Below, piece by piece: positions 38,005-50,391 of a stretch of 64,000 nt of DNA. This stretch comes from Epiperipatus broadwayi (Eukaryota; Onychophora; Udeonychophora; Euonychophora; Peripatidae), in NCBI GenBank assembly GCA_028023455.1, contig JAQFVV010013073.1, positions 186,001 to 250,000 on the forward strand, in the 5' to 3' direction. Numbering within the stretch: position 1 is the stretch's first letter; each line of letters opens with the position of its first letter. The notes under the pieces were generated by a model. The model worked only from the letters and a program-made list of their open reading frames with translations, did not search any database and was not told where the DNA came from. A program made the position numbers and the translations under genes.

Positions 38005-38286
38005 CTATATTGCTCTTATATTAAGTGTCAAAGTTTCAGATCCATAAGTAAGAACTGGTAAAACATGTTTATTAAAAACCTTCTTAATCAAAAACATAGC
38101 CATATTTCCTTTTAATATTAAGTTATTTCTACTTAAAGCATTCCAACCAAGTTTAAATTCTATAATTTTTTTTTTTAATTTTCCATTAGTAGTAATAATC
38201 TGACCAAGATATTTGTAGTTGTTAACTTCTTCTAACTCATCATTATCAATCCTTATTTTCATCTTTTGAAAAAATCCATTGAACAT
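38005..38286 (-). pseudogene. RTE RT C-terminal remnant (copy D)
   Basis: About 93 codons stay open, with ELEEVNNYKYLGQII, LGWNALSRNNLILKGN and VLPVLTYGSETLTL. They align with 7059-7613 of copy B. The upstream RT core (motif A near 38690, entry motif near 39040 as APGND) survives only as frameshifted scraps. Confidence 0.8.
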
Positions 38287-39686
38287 TATTTGATTCTTTT
38301 TAAAGTTTACCTTTAGTCCTACACCTTACATTCATCTGATAATTCTTGCAACATTTCCTGAAGATTTGAAGCATTATTTACAAAAACAATTTATATCATC
38401 TACAAAATCTAGATTGCTTAAATAATCTCCATTTATTTTATTTCTTTACCTTTCTATTTTAATCCACAAAATATCTCTTCCAATAATGCCATAAAAGTTT
38501 TGGAGATACTTTGTCATACCTCCTTCTCAATGTTCATCTTTTTAGAATTTATATAATATAATTATTGCTGTTGCATTTTCATAAATATTCTATAGAATAA
38601 TATAATATCCTATGTCTATACATTGATTATCCAATGCTTTAATCACTAAAGAAATGCTTATAAAATCAAATGCTTTTCTATAATCTACAAATCCAAAGCA
38701 TAATAGCAACTCAAATTTATTGGTCCTTTTTATAACTTATTTTAATACTTAGATATGATCCATTGTACTAAAACTACTTTTAAATCCAGTTTATGTTTTT
38801 GTTGGCTGAAATACAATGTCATCTGTAGACAAGTTGTAATTATCTTGGTAAAAATTTTGTATAAATCTCACAAAAAACTGATGGGACTATAATTTCTAAC
38901 ATCTCTTTATCACCTTTTTTCTAAATGGTAATAATCATCTGGTAAATCTTTATTATTTAGACATTTAGAAATATAAATTTGCCATACTTTTTTTTATTTC
39001 TTCCCCTAATTTTTTTAAGATATAAATTATAATTCTATCATTACCTGGAGCTTTTCTGTTATTTGTAATTGCATGTCTCACTTCTTCATTTAAAATCCTG
39101 AGCAAATCACATGCTATAATAGTTGTAGGAGGTACTTTTCCTTGTTTCTTATTACCATATGATGTCATCTCTTTTTTAGCAATAGTTCAATCTTTTTTTC
39201 CTAATTGCAGAAGTACATTTTTTACCAATACCAAAATATAGTTTTTCACTCTTGAGACTTATTCTCTTCTATAGCTTTCCTTGCTAGATCACAATTATAC
39301 TTTCTTATATCAGTATCAACATTTTTGCACCTTTTTCAAAATTTGAGATGTATAATCCTTTTTAATATATAATTTTTATATATTTTTATTTTTCTTTTCA
39401 TAAATTCCTTAGCCTCAGTATAAATTTTCTTGGTTTAATTATTGCTTTTTTCTACCACCTATATTTTTTGTAGTTTTTAAAAGTGTATCAGTTATTTTTT
39501 TATTAATTTCATTCAAATCTGAATCATGTTCAAAATCTGTTAATATTTAGAAACTATTTGCAAGTTCTAATTTAAATTTATTAGAATGTTTTTTGGAAAT
39601 TCAAATATTAATTGTGAATATTGTTTTTTAAATAATTTTTGCCTCTCTAGTTTTGCATTAACATGTATCTTACAACTCACTAATCA

Positions 39687-39886
39687 CAGAGACGGTACTC
39701 TTCATACAGCAGCACCACACAGTGTATCATCAATGGATGCAGGAAGGTTTGTGCATAAAATCCCTATCTAGTGCCTATATATCCAATATCCCCAGACTAG
39801 TTTTTGTATGGAGAGTTTTGCCTCTATGTAAACAGTTTATGTAAGCATAAAGAATAGTGATCATATGATGATTAGTGGTTTAATCC
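39687..39886. mobile_element. hAT-like miniature element inside RTE copy D
   Basis: A 200-bp insertion relative to copy B is flanked by CACTAATCA on both sides (39678-39686 and 39887-39895), 8-9 bp as for hAT elements. It begins CAGAGACGGTACTCTTCATAC. An inverted match to an improved version of that end, GTATGGAGAGTTTTGCCTCT, lies internally at 39806-39825. It is followed by AGCATAAAGAATAGTGATCAT, which is shared with the related copies at 44592 and 59639. The right edge forms a small hairpin, GATTAGTGG/CCACTAATC, that includes the TSD. No ORF is present. Confidence 0.65.
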
Positions 39887-41052
39887 CACTAATCAATGAT
39901 AATTTGTATTGAATTTATTAAAAACATTACAACCTGAAATATGTATTTTTTTCTAATCAAAATATATTCCAATGCTGCTGTACTTTTATTTGGATGCTTA
40001 TATTTCCATTCCATTTAATATTTTTCTCAAAAATTTTCACAAAGTGTTACTTTTTTTGCAAACTACATATGTCTATGTCTGCTCTCATTTATATCATTAT
40101 AACCAAATTTATCTACAGCACTTTTATCTTTCAGTTTATTACCAATTCTTGCATTAAAGTCTCCCATAACAATTTTTGATCAAAAGCCTTTTATACATTC
40201 ATATAAAAATCATCTATTACTTCATCACTATGATAACTTGTTGGCTTATAAACTTGAATTATCTGCAATTGGAATGTGCTACTAAATTGAGTAACTAATT
40301 TTTATCATTTTGTCCAATACACCATCAATTTCCATCATATTGTTTTTTCACTTTTTATTTATAATAAATCCTACTTCACTTGCATTTCCAATATTTGTGC
40401 CTTTGTAGTACAGTACATAATCATCTTTTTACCTTTTCTTCTAACTTCACAAAATCCAATAATGGCCTATTTCATTTTAGACAGGTCTTCTTCCAATTCT
40501 TACAAATCTTGCTTCACTTGAAAGTGTTCTGCACTTGTAATTATCTAAACAAAAAGTTCTCATCAAATGGCAGCTTGGGTTTACAGTCAGTGGATTTTTA
40601 CAATTGTCTGCCTTTGGCCACCAACTCCAACTTGATTGGCAATTTTACATCTTTGTGGGAATAAAGGCCATGATTATTTTTTGTCTGTCATGATTGTAAA
40701 TATTTATTAGAAAAAATATTCTTTTCATTTACACCCTTCTCATTCATTCAGCATTCTAGAAATCTCAACTGCTATTTCTATTGAGAGTTACCAAGCAACT
40801 GAAAAGAAAGACCATGGCGTCTTTTTATCTTAAACTCAGAGATAAAAATCCAATAAACTCATCATTCTGACTAATGCATGTTGGTAACCAGCCCATCTAA
40901 GTGAGTATACTATATAAATAATCACTTAATAATAACAGCTGCAACAATAAGAACGTATGAAGTGGTCATTAGAAATTTGCCCTGCTTGAGTTTTTTTTAA
41001 GCCTCCACAAGGAATCAAAGTCTTTTTCAGTTAGAAAACTCCTTACTGCAGC

Positions 41053-43122
41053 TACATACAGTTAATAATAGTTATAACAGACCAACACTGCATATATCTG
41101 GGTTTGATTTTATAACACCTAGTTTAAAAAAAATTGAATCCGCATGTGATCTGGAAAATTTGCATAATTTACCCGCCTTAAACACAAGCATATGCGCTAG
41201 CCCTTTTTTCATGAAACTCTACAAAGAGGATAAAGCAATGATTGATTGGATCTTAATTTTATTGAGAAACATTTATAAAAATATAAAAGAGGAGATGAGA
41301 TATAGACATTATTAATAATTAATATTAAAAATACATTGATCTTATATGAAATATTGAAAAAATATAAAAGATGAACATTTTAATGTCTTACTTAAAAACA
41401 GTCAGTAGAACACCTGCTGAATTAGTCATTTTATTACATCAAAGAAATTAAGCAATCATCTACAGCAAGTAAAAGCCCAGATTTTTTTTTTTTATAATAA
41501 GAAACTGGATTAAAAAAGAATCAAGAAGTAATTGCCTTCAGCAAGTTTACGAGGTTTAAGATGGACATTAAATGTGAAGATTCTATGTTAGTTTTTATCT
41601 GGATTTGTTCTTTTTTTTAAAAAAAAAAAAAAAATCAATTTTCTTTTTTTCCAAAGTTTCATTAAACAAAATTCTCTTTTTTATTTATATATTATATAGT
41701 ATATATATACTTATAAAGATTGAAGATAATAACGGGACACCTATCATGTTTTTAATAATATGATGCAAAGTACCTATTCATCATAGATATAACATTTTAA
41801 CAATATATACAAAAAATATTAATAGGTTTTTTTATAGGAAAAAAATCTTCTGCCTCATAATTCAAAAATGTTCTTCAGACATTCAGTAATCTTTTAATGA
41901 GATAATTGAGGCGGTTATATAAAATGTTTAATATCGCTTTATTATACCAAATGCTCATAATGATTGCATCTATTCTGAGTAATAATTTGTGCAGATGTAA
42001 TACGTATTTGTCTTTTCACATCATAAAAACTATTTTTTTTTTTTTAGGTAAGGGAGAATGAAATCCAGTAGATAAGTTTTGATAATTGCCAGATATAAAT
42101 ATTTTTCACTGATTGAGAAAAAATATGAACACTGATTGTCCCATTATATATTACTCCATCATCCATTGTTCTTATGCATATAATATGATTTATTCTATAA
42201 TACATTATTTATATCAAAGAATAATAATTTTGAAATAGTACATTAACCATGATTTGTTTGGTAGACTTTGAAATGTTCAATGAATGTTAGTCCCAATGTA
42301 TTTGTTTCATTGTGATTTTTTGTTGTTGCAATCTTTCATAATTTTTATTATCTCTTAATATGCATTGATTTCTGACTATAATTGATTCTTTTATTTTTAG
42401 TGAGTGATGTCATTGTCTTTACTATACCATGGTTGAAATGATAAACAATTCAGTATACATATTAGCAAAATAATCGAGAACTAACATGTTCACCTTTTTG
42501 AAATTTAAACACATCTGACATTTCTTCTCACATGCTCATAAAAATATCTACTAACTGTCATGCATCCTTGATTATCTAAGTAGTGGTCTATTTATAAAGA
42601 GAGAAAAAAAGTTACATTGATTTGAAATATAGTCATTAAAAAAATATTGATAAATGGGTCAATAGAACGAAAGTTTAACTTTTCTGGGAGTAAATAATAC
42701 TGGCAATTAAAATCTTCTGCAACATAAAGTCAAAATTATCAATGAAGTTTTTATTTTGCTAATATAGTATAGTTCTATCTAATATTTTGCTTAGCATTGT
42801 AAAAAAATTTGTGTGAAATTTATGACATAAAAATAGATTTTTGTGTGTTTAAATCTATTTCACAATTATTACAATCACAATTCCTTGGGTGAGACAAATA
42901 TGCTATTTATATAATAAACCAAATTGTTAATTTCATTTAAAATATACCATAAGGTTTTTATAATGATTTTGATCTCAACAATGTACTAATATTTTGAAAT
43001 TGCTTAATAAAGACCACAATTCATAATTAATAATAATCAACTTTAATGTATTTATCCAGAAAAGTGTGTTTGGACTGTGAATTTTCTGATGAATTATTTT
43101 TCTTCTTAATAGATATATGATC
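41053..43122. other. AT-rich DNA, no gene seen
   Basis: No coding sequence is recognised. There is a T8-A16 homopolymer junction near 41612-41635. Confidence 0.5.
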
Positions 43123-43138
43123 AAATTATAAATTGATT

Positions 43139-43263
43139 TTCAAGCATCGGTGGTCAAAAGGTCAGCGACAGTTGCTTTACAAGCAGTTGTTCTAGGTTAG
43201 TGAGTTCACTTCCCAGGTTAGCGAGTTCGCTTCCCGGCTGATGCTATGACACATGAGAAAAAA
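43139..43263 (+). repeat. tRNA-derived SINE, copy 2, with exact 16-bp TSD
   Basis: This is the same family as 28974-29068: AGCATCGGTGG, GGTCAGC, a B-box region and a GACACATGAGAAAA end. A 16-bp direct repeat AAATTATAAATTGATT flanks it (43123-43138 and 43264-43279), which proves retrotransposition. The B-box segment is duplicated in tandem (AGGTTAGTGAGTTC then AGGTTAGCGAGTTC, about 22 bp apart), so the copy has two B boxes. The ends AGCATC and GATGCT can pair like an acceptor stem. Confidence 0.88.
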
Positions 43264-43279
43264 AAATTATAAATTGATT

Positions 43280-44577
43280 CATGATATTGGTAATAATGTT
43301 GCAATGTTTTGCTCATCTATTTATTGTCCTCATTAAGAGGATTCATCTTCTTGTCTTAGTGTCATTTATATTAATTTTTCTGCATTTTAGACTTTTCTGC
43401 TTGTGAAGGTATTCATAACTTATAAAGTGTGTTCACATCTTGTAAAGTGCATTCATTTGTTTTTTTAAAAGGCAAATTATTTGACTAATTATTTAATAGC
43501 TATTTTATTAAAGTGATAATTTCATTGGAATATTTTCTATAAAGACTCATAACTTTAAATGTTTTTAACCAATTTATAGGGCATTGATGGTAATTAGTAT
43601 GGGTAGCTGTGTGTCTTATTTGAGCAACAAAAGTGCATTATTATTATTTTTATTTTTTATAACTACACCTACTAAGGTTTGTCTGTATAAAACTATGAAG
43701 TAATTTATTGATTATATGCTCTTTTAGCTTTAAGCTCACAATTAATGTATTTGTGGAATTTTTACATAGATATGGGTGTCATTTTTTCCCCCCAATTGAC
43801 AATTCCAAAAATAGATGGATTTTTGGAGAAATACTTTTTTCTCAGAGTTTTTCAATGTGTGAATTATTTTCTATAAATTATAAGTTAAAGTCATTAGTAA
43901 TGTGATACAGTCTCTTTCTTTTTCTTATTATTATTATATTTTTCTATAATTCTTTACTATTCTGTGAAATCTGATTTTTATAGAAGTTTGTGGATTAAAG
44001 TCTTTTATAGATTTTAAAATTGATTTTATTTTATATTTGATTAAAAATTAGTAACCTTTTTATTATCACTTGGGCTATGTTTAAGATTTGCTTAATATGA
44101 TTGGTCATTTTACATACATTTTAAATATAAAATTATCTTTTAAACTTCTTGAAATCACATTAAAACTTGTTGATGTTACTTTTTGCTAAATGTTTTCTCT
44201 ATCATATGACTATCTTTTATTCTGTCTTTAACAATATATATATATTTGAGCTGTAACGTTCAGTCAGATTTGAATTCATGAATGATTTTAATCATTTATG
44301 CAGAATTTCTTTATTATTAATTAAATCATGCATACAAATAAATAATTGGGATAATTTATTGCTTAGAACTTTGTAAAAAGAAATTGATCACCAGAATTGT
44401 AAGAGCTGAACCAACCCATGAATTTTAAGATCCTCACTACTTACTTTATCACAGACTCAAATTACTTAGGGAAAACCATAAATGATCTCATGTGATACAA
44501 ATTATCCATTTTGATGATATTTTAAAGATTATAAATATATGCTTAGATAGATATATAACTTCTAAAAGTGGTAGCTA
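43280..44577. other. AT-rich DNA, no gene seen
   Basis: Nothing is recognised on either strand. Confidence 0.5.
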
Positions 44578-44591
44578 TCTAATAAAAATTA

Positions 44592-44682
44592 AAACAGGCA
44601 AAACTTTCCATACAGTAGTGTCACTCAGTGCCAGTCAGAATAACCAATGAATGCTAGCATAAGAAATAGTGACCATGTGATT
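44592..44682. repeat. 91-bp relic of the CAGAGGCAAAAC element family, with 14-bp direct repeats
   Basis: This shares GGCAAAACT, CATACAGTAGTG, TCACTCAGTG and the right-end phrase AGCATAAGAAATAGTG with the elements at 39687 and 59639. An exact 14-bp direct repeat TCTAATAAAAATTA lies on both sides (44578-44591 and 44683-44696). That is longer than the 8 bp expected of a hAT element. Confidence 0.6.
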
Positions 44683-44696
44683 TCTAATAAAAATTA

Positions 44697-45730
44697 GTAT
44701 AAGTATTCATAAACTTTTTAATTATCTCCTATCTTTTTTTCTTTTTAATTAATAAAATATTATTGTTACTTTTAGATTTCATTATATTTTTTTTGAAGCA
44801 AAAGTAAATAAATAATATAGAGAGTTATTTATTCAAGTTTTGTTTTAGTAGCTAATGAAAGGTCTTATATGCTATTACTATATTTAGAAACTTAATATCT
44901 TTGAGCAAAACTCACACATGTAATTAACTCAAATAAAGAATTTAATAAAATACTATAACTTATTGTAAATGACCAGATAATTTTTATCAGAAAAAGGTAC
45001 TATAATAAGAAAAACCTTCACTGTGATTATTAACTTTTTTTATCAATTATAAGATCTCATTTTCAATATTTAATATCAATACCATGTCAGTTGTCACAGC
45101 ATCATTGGTGTCCTACATAATTTAGTACACTAATAGGATGGTGTACTCTATATATCAAAGTTCATAGGTCTCAATTCAAGACTGTCACTTCTAGGGATCA
45201 ATCTTCATGTAAACACTCAAGCAATAAATCATTTGATTTATATTATTGCTTTCACTCCAGCTTTAAATTTCAAATCCTCATTAATAAATCCAAAAAACCA
45301 GTCTGCAGAAGAGTATTAAATTGCTTGATCATCATAATACAAACTAACAATAGACGGCAATATAGTACATAAATTTAAAAGCATAAAAAAACATATATAG
45401 CACATTTATTATTTATGAAAAAATAAAAATAAAAACTTGGATTCAATATCCATAGATAAATGGTACCTCTCATCAGCTGAGTAGATTATATCTCATTCCA
45501 ATCATATTTCTTTTTTTTTATACTTTCAATGTACCAACAATTTTCTTACCAATCCACCTGAAAATAAGTAAATCCTTTTAGTAGAAATAGGAGTGTGAGT
45601 ATCAGAAATGAACAGCGCTGGATTATAATCCATGAACTTTTGAGTTCTGCATCACCATTGGCAAAATCACACAGATCACGAAAAAAGCCAATTATTTAAC
45701 AATATTGAATGAATAAAGTATATTGGCTAT
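44697..45730. other. AT-rich DNA, no gene seen
   Basis: No coding sequence is recognised. Confidence 0.45.
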
Positions 45731-45734
45731 ACCA

Positions 45735-45796
45735 GATACCTGAATCTTAGTACAGCAATTTAATATACTAATCATTACACCAGAGGACGCTGTATA
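45735..45796 (-). repeat. tRNA-like SINE head, minus strand
   Basis: Read on the minus strand, TGGTGTAATGATTAGTAT is a good pol III A-box region. About 30 bp later AGATTCAGGTATCTGG resembles a degraded T-arm and B box. No cloverleaf closes, so a tRNA gene is unlikely. A poly-A tract lies just outside at 45805-45820. Confidence 0.45.
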
Positions 45797-47019
45797 AAAC
45801 CAAAAAAAAAAAAAAAACTTTCTTTAAAAATAAAATTTTTAATGTGCTATTAAAATCTTTTATAATATAATAATAATTCAATTATTTTTTTTTTTTTATA
45901 ATTTCTATTTTAAAAATTTTTTAATTCTAGTTTATGTTTTACAACTAATAAAATATTTCATGTTTTATGACACTTTTTAAAACAATGTTTTGACATTCGC
46001 ATTTTTTATTTTCCAGTTGAAACACATTGAAAAAGTTAACTTATAATCAAACTGTGTAATTATTTTGTTTCTGAAGTGTTCAGTTTCTTTAATATTTGAC
46101 ATTTATTGCTGTAAAATTAAAATGAAAATATTTTAAGCTTATATATATTATAGTTTATTGTAAAAAGACGACAACACTTAAAAAGTAAGCATATAATAAA
46201 TTATTTTCTTAACAAAAATGAAATTAAATAATTTTACATTTTGTAAATAGTTTTTTTTTAAAAGAATATGTGACTTTAAAACTTATTACATATTTCAAAG
46301 CATAATGTAATGCATGGTTTTGAATGGCAGATTCTATACCTCAAAATGTATGGATTGCAATAAAGTTCTGTTCTACAGATGTTCAAACTTCATGTCTATT
46401 TATATATAAACTCTTGGAGCAACATATCATTTGATTAAAAAATTAAAACTAAATATGCACAAAAGGGTCAGTATATTCAAAGTCTGAAAAATATTGTCAA
46501 TTGTAAAAAAAAATGTAGAACTAGTTAGTGCTTAAACAAAAGTAAATAAAAATTTATTATGAAAAACTAGAAACACAGAAAAACAAAAAGAAATTAATAC
46601 TTTATATGGATTAAAAGTAAACAAATTTTTTGCAGAAAAAATAATAGAGAAAAATATGTATATAAGCACTGAAAATGACAATAATTTGTGAGATTTATAT
46701 TAATTATGTTTAAAAATATTTTAGAGCACAAAATGAATAAGATTGTAATATTGCAAAATATTGAAAATAGATGCATAAAAACTTTAATACATTTGAACAT
46801 TGTGAAATAGAAGTTAAACTATTAATATTGAAAATAATATTTAGAATATATTTCATGTTATCATTAGAAATTGGAGCAATTAATTGCAACTATATACTTA
46901 CATTAATCTAATTGATTTCCTAATATTAATTAAAATAAATATAAAAAATGAAGAAATTAAACTTTATAATATAAATTATTAAAAAAAAATTACATAATGT
47001 AGAAATTATAAAACAATTG
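45797..47019. other. AT-rich DNA, no gene seen
   Basis: Poly-A and poly-T tracts dominate and no element is recognised. The N-terminal part of the LINE that follows may extend into the right end. Confidence 0.45.
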
Positions 47020-47720
47020 AAGGTCTATTAATTTCTATTAGAGAAAATATTTTTATTGAATAACTAAAAGTTAAATTTAATAGTTTTGAAGCAATTCATG
47101 TAACTTTTGAATTAAGTAACAAAAAAAGTTATGTTACTAGGAATATACAGACTATCATGTTTACAGATTTATTAAAATAATAGTTAAAATGGTTTATGTA
47201 AATTAACTTTGAAGTAATATTAATAGATGATAGGAATACTGATTTGTATAAAATTATATAAATGCAATAGCTAGTTATAATGTATTTTGTAATATTAAAT
47301 ATATACAAGAGAAGAAATTATAATAAATAATATTGTTTTTAATGTTTTTATTACATTAATACAAGCTTAATGAAAGTAATATTTTCACTTCTGTTATTAA
47401 AGAAAATATTGCTGATTATTATTTTACATTACTATCCTTAACAAATATAATATCACATAATAAAATTATATCAGCAATAGTTTTCACAACAGATTGATAT
47501 TATTTAATAATAAACTAATTAGAAAATTAAGAAACTGATTGGAAAGAAAATAAATAAATAATGATATTAGTACTATATATGAAAAGTTTGTAGAGATTTT
47601 CAAAAATATATACAGAAAATCACAATAGAATAATAAAAAGTGTAATATAAAAGAGATAGATAAAAAATATTGGAATTAATATGAAAGACAAACAAATTAT
47701 GGATAGTGTGTAAAAAATAA
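47020..47720 (+). pseudogene. Decayed LINE (Jockey/CR1-like): endonuclease part
   Basis: Across shifting frames the plus strand reads GLLISIRENIFIE and FEAIHVTFELSN, then ILIDDRNTD in place of the GDxN nuclease motif. The TREEIIINNIV block normally precedes SCIDHI, and ENIADYYFT stands where SDHYP-like residues occur. IYEKFVEIFKNIYRKS, the linker that leads to the RT in such LINEs, follows. All frames carry many stops. The motif order identifies an APE-type nuclease of a LINE unlike the RTE copies. The matching RT lies at 50392-51870. Confidence 0.7.
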
Positions 47721-48279
47721 ACAAAATTACTATTTATTCCTTAAATATATGGCATTGCAAAGTAAAATTCTATTATATTGAAACAGACAGATCGAAGAAT
47801 CGATCTTAGTTTCATGGTTGTCATTTAAGAACGGTAATTCTAAACCACTATTTACCCGCAATGAGACTTTTTCTATTCCAAGCCACATAAATTTTAAGTT
47901 ATTTATTTTGTGTTTGTTTAAAAAGAATTTAATGTAAAGAGTATGAGTATAAATGTCACAAATCATGATGAATAATATTCGTGTGTGTGTGGTTTGTGGA
48001 TTTATATTAGCTCAATTTAAAAGTTTCAATTGCGTGGATATTTTCTTTAAATTTTAATTTTGCAAATTATACAAAGTCATTTAAAAATGCTGATCAAAAG
48101 TCACATTCCTTTGATCAGTATTTTTAATCAAAATCTTACTTGTACAAAATGTATACAATAATTAATTTGTACTTTGATAAATTAAGATAATGAATTTATA
48201 TTTTGTATTCACGAATTCCAATATAATTGTTTTGTCAATTTAGAATCATGTATTAAATTTAAAAATAAATGAAAACCGA

Positions 48280-48770
48280 ACAATGGAAATGAGAAACGTA
48301 GAACTCTTATCAAGAAAGGCAAATGCTATTGTATAGTCAAAAATTAGATATTGCTGGAGGCTGGAAAATCAAAGGAGGCAGAGTCATGAACTAGAACTAG
48401 GCAGAAAGGTCAACCGTAGCCATCTTAGATATGATATAGACACTCTAACTTTTGATTTGGCTGTGCTTAGATCGTCAAGCTACAGCAAAGTAGTTGTTCC
48501 AGAGAAATCACTTCAACTGTTATTAAGAAGTTGCCCGGTAAACTGCAATCATGATGGGCTAAGTCCAAGAAGCTGATCCCTGTTCTGCCAATTTAAATCT
48601 TTCATACCGCTGATCTGTAATGTTTTCCGTGCTTCCAGTCTTCCAAATTCCAACATTTAAATTAACCATGCCGTTCTAAGAAATTCAAAATGCGCGCCTA
48701 CGTTCTTCATACATAGCACCGCAAGAAGAAAAGCCGGACGAAGAAAGAATGGTAACTTTTGTTACATGAA
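48280..48770. promoter_or_regulatory. GC-elevated island, possible promoter or first exon
   Basis: This is one of the most GC-rich stretches of the window and includes CpG-containing words such as ATGCGCGCCTACG. Near 48752 AAGAATG is followed at once by GTAACT, a good splice-donor context. A plus-strand 5' exon ending just after its ATG is therefore possible. No long ORF, TATA box or downstream exon was found, and the region may simply be the interior of a transposon. Confidence 0.25.
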
Positions 48771-49439
48771 CTTTTTAACTTTCCTCTCAGTAATAATTTT
48801 AAATTTAATCTGTTAACCTAATTAATTGCATGTAAATTTCTTGTTTTCCATTTGAAAATGTTACACAAAAACCTGTCAGTAAATTTCTTCTCTAATATTT
48901 CCATGCTCTAGTCTTTAGATGATAATTATTAATATTTGTGCCTACTAATAATCCATTTGTGAATACATTTATATTTTTACTATTACTTATTTTACAAACA
49001 AACGATGCCAATAATAATATTTCTCAACTCTAATTAAAGTCAGTAAAGTTTATCTCATAATATTTATTATATTCATTTTAAAAGTAATTTTCTTTTATCG
49101 AACTAAAAATTGTTTCATTTATGTTGAGTTGAGAAATATTCAAGTATTTTTATTGTTTCTTTTACTTTGTCATGATATTATAATCTACACTCCAAATCTC
49201 AAATACTTAAAATAGTCTAAAATTTTATTATATTTTTTATATATTATTACGGAGTAATAATAATAAGTGAATATTTTATTGCTATTATTACCTTCCGAAC
49301 AATCTGGGGAGTTATGGGTTTCAGAGTGAAATTAATTAATTGTTACTTTTGCGATCGTTTGATTTCACCATGTTATTATTGAATAGTTATATCAGGCTGT
49401 TGCGTAGAACATGTTACAGATAGATAAAATGGTTTATAT

Positions 49440-49715
49440 AATTTCGTTTTAAAATCCACTTCCGATCACTCTTCCTCGATGTTACGGTGGCAATGCCTTT
49501 ACCTTCGCCTAAGTTGGCGTCTCGTTTTACTACCATATGGAGAGAAAGAAATTCTTCTCCAGGTAATCTCTTGGATCACTGGGATTCGAAAATGATCCCG
49601 GCTGGTTGTAGTGTCTCGGATCTACTTGGGGGCATTAAGACTTGTCAAAGTACAAGCCGCCCGGTATTCCGTCCATGCACCGCAAGTTATTATTGTAGTG
49701 TACCTTAATCCTTGC
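49440..49715. other. Second GC-elevated patch with a 73-codon open frame
   Basis: The plus strand is open at 49487-49708, starting MAMPLPSPKLAS, with normal-looking amino-acid variety but no known motif. The minus strand has CATTTTCGAATCCC, a weak B-box likeness. It could be an exon, a SINE or a transposon interior. Confidence 0.3.
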
Positions 49716-50214
49716 AACCATCAGTACATCAGATTATATATTATATTTTTATATAAAACCACCTCCCATTTATCCGTATACGAAATGGTTTGAATCTATT
49801 AAATAAAATAACTTAATATAAGCTAGTAGTTAAATATTTTAAGTGCTCCAATTACTCTGATTCTCATATCAACCTGTACAACCATTTAAACACATAAATA
49901 TTGGCATGAGTTTGTTAATCAGTACAAACCGATTATTGATGACTAGCAGCAATTTATTATAAAATACATATGAGAGTTTTACCGTACCTGTAAATAATAT
50001 TATTCCATGCTTTAAATAATTTATTAAAATTTTATCTAACCTAATTTTGTCTCTCTTGCATTATTACTCTCGACATCTAGTCAATCACCTGCTGTCTGTA
50101 TCGGCAACTTAAATATATACATTAAATTATTAGCCGTACCAATATCCCGACTATAAGGTATCTATGAAATAGCTGATTGTAGGTAATTTAGTCTGTGTTT
50201 TTCGATGAGCTAGT

Positions 50215-50378
50215 AAAGGGAAAACCCCGTACCATTGTAATATTGTCATTGGTGGGTCATGCCAGGGTTTTGGGTTTGAATTTAGTTTGCATTTTGGAAT
50301 TTATTCCTAGACGTGGACTGGGTTTGAATTCGGATTACTGTGTGTGATTAAGCATGGTGATTTTTACCGGTACAATAT
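50215..50378 (+). repeat. SINE-like unit related to 17066-17240
   Basis: B-box-like GGGTTTGAATT, then GGACTGGGTTTGAA and the end ACCGGTACAATAT follow the same order as the minus-strand unit at 17 kb. Confidence 0.45.
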
Positions 50379-50391
50379 GTGCAAAAAATAA

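Larger units (their letters stand above)
37641..41052 (-). mobile_element. Near full-length RTE-type LINE copy D, strongly decayed
   Basis: This copy is collinear with copy B over its whole length on the minus strand. It has an ATC-rich 3' tail at 37641, RT remnants (38005-39200), endonuclease remnants (39900-40560), a 5' untranslated region (about 40740-41045) and an end at GCTGCAGTAAGG. Open remnants include VNNYKYLGQII and VLPVLTYGSETLT. A 200-bp TIR element is inserted at 39687. Flanks ACATATAG and ACATACAG may be a worn TSD. It is much more diverged than copy B. Confidence 0.85.
47721..50391. mobile_element. Candidate 2.7-kb insertion splitting a decayed LINE
   Basis: The LINE stops here and resumes at 50392. 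GTGTAAAAAATAA (47708-47720) and GTGCAAAAAATAA (50379-50391) may be a 13-bp TSD with one mismatch. The right edge ends ACCGGTACAATAT, which is also the end of the SINE-like unit at 17066-17240. Inside lie the GC-richer patches at 48280-48770 and 49440-49715. No transposase or RT is visible. It may be one insertion or several. Confidence 0.4.

Noticed and set aside
47730-47966. Minus-strand 78-codon open frame
   Set aside because: It has no motif, lies in a candidate insertion and the balanced composition is short. It could not be supported as a gene.
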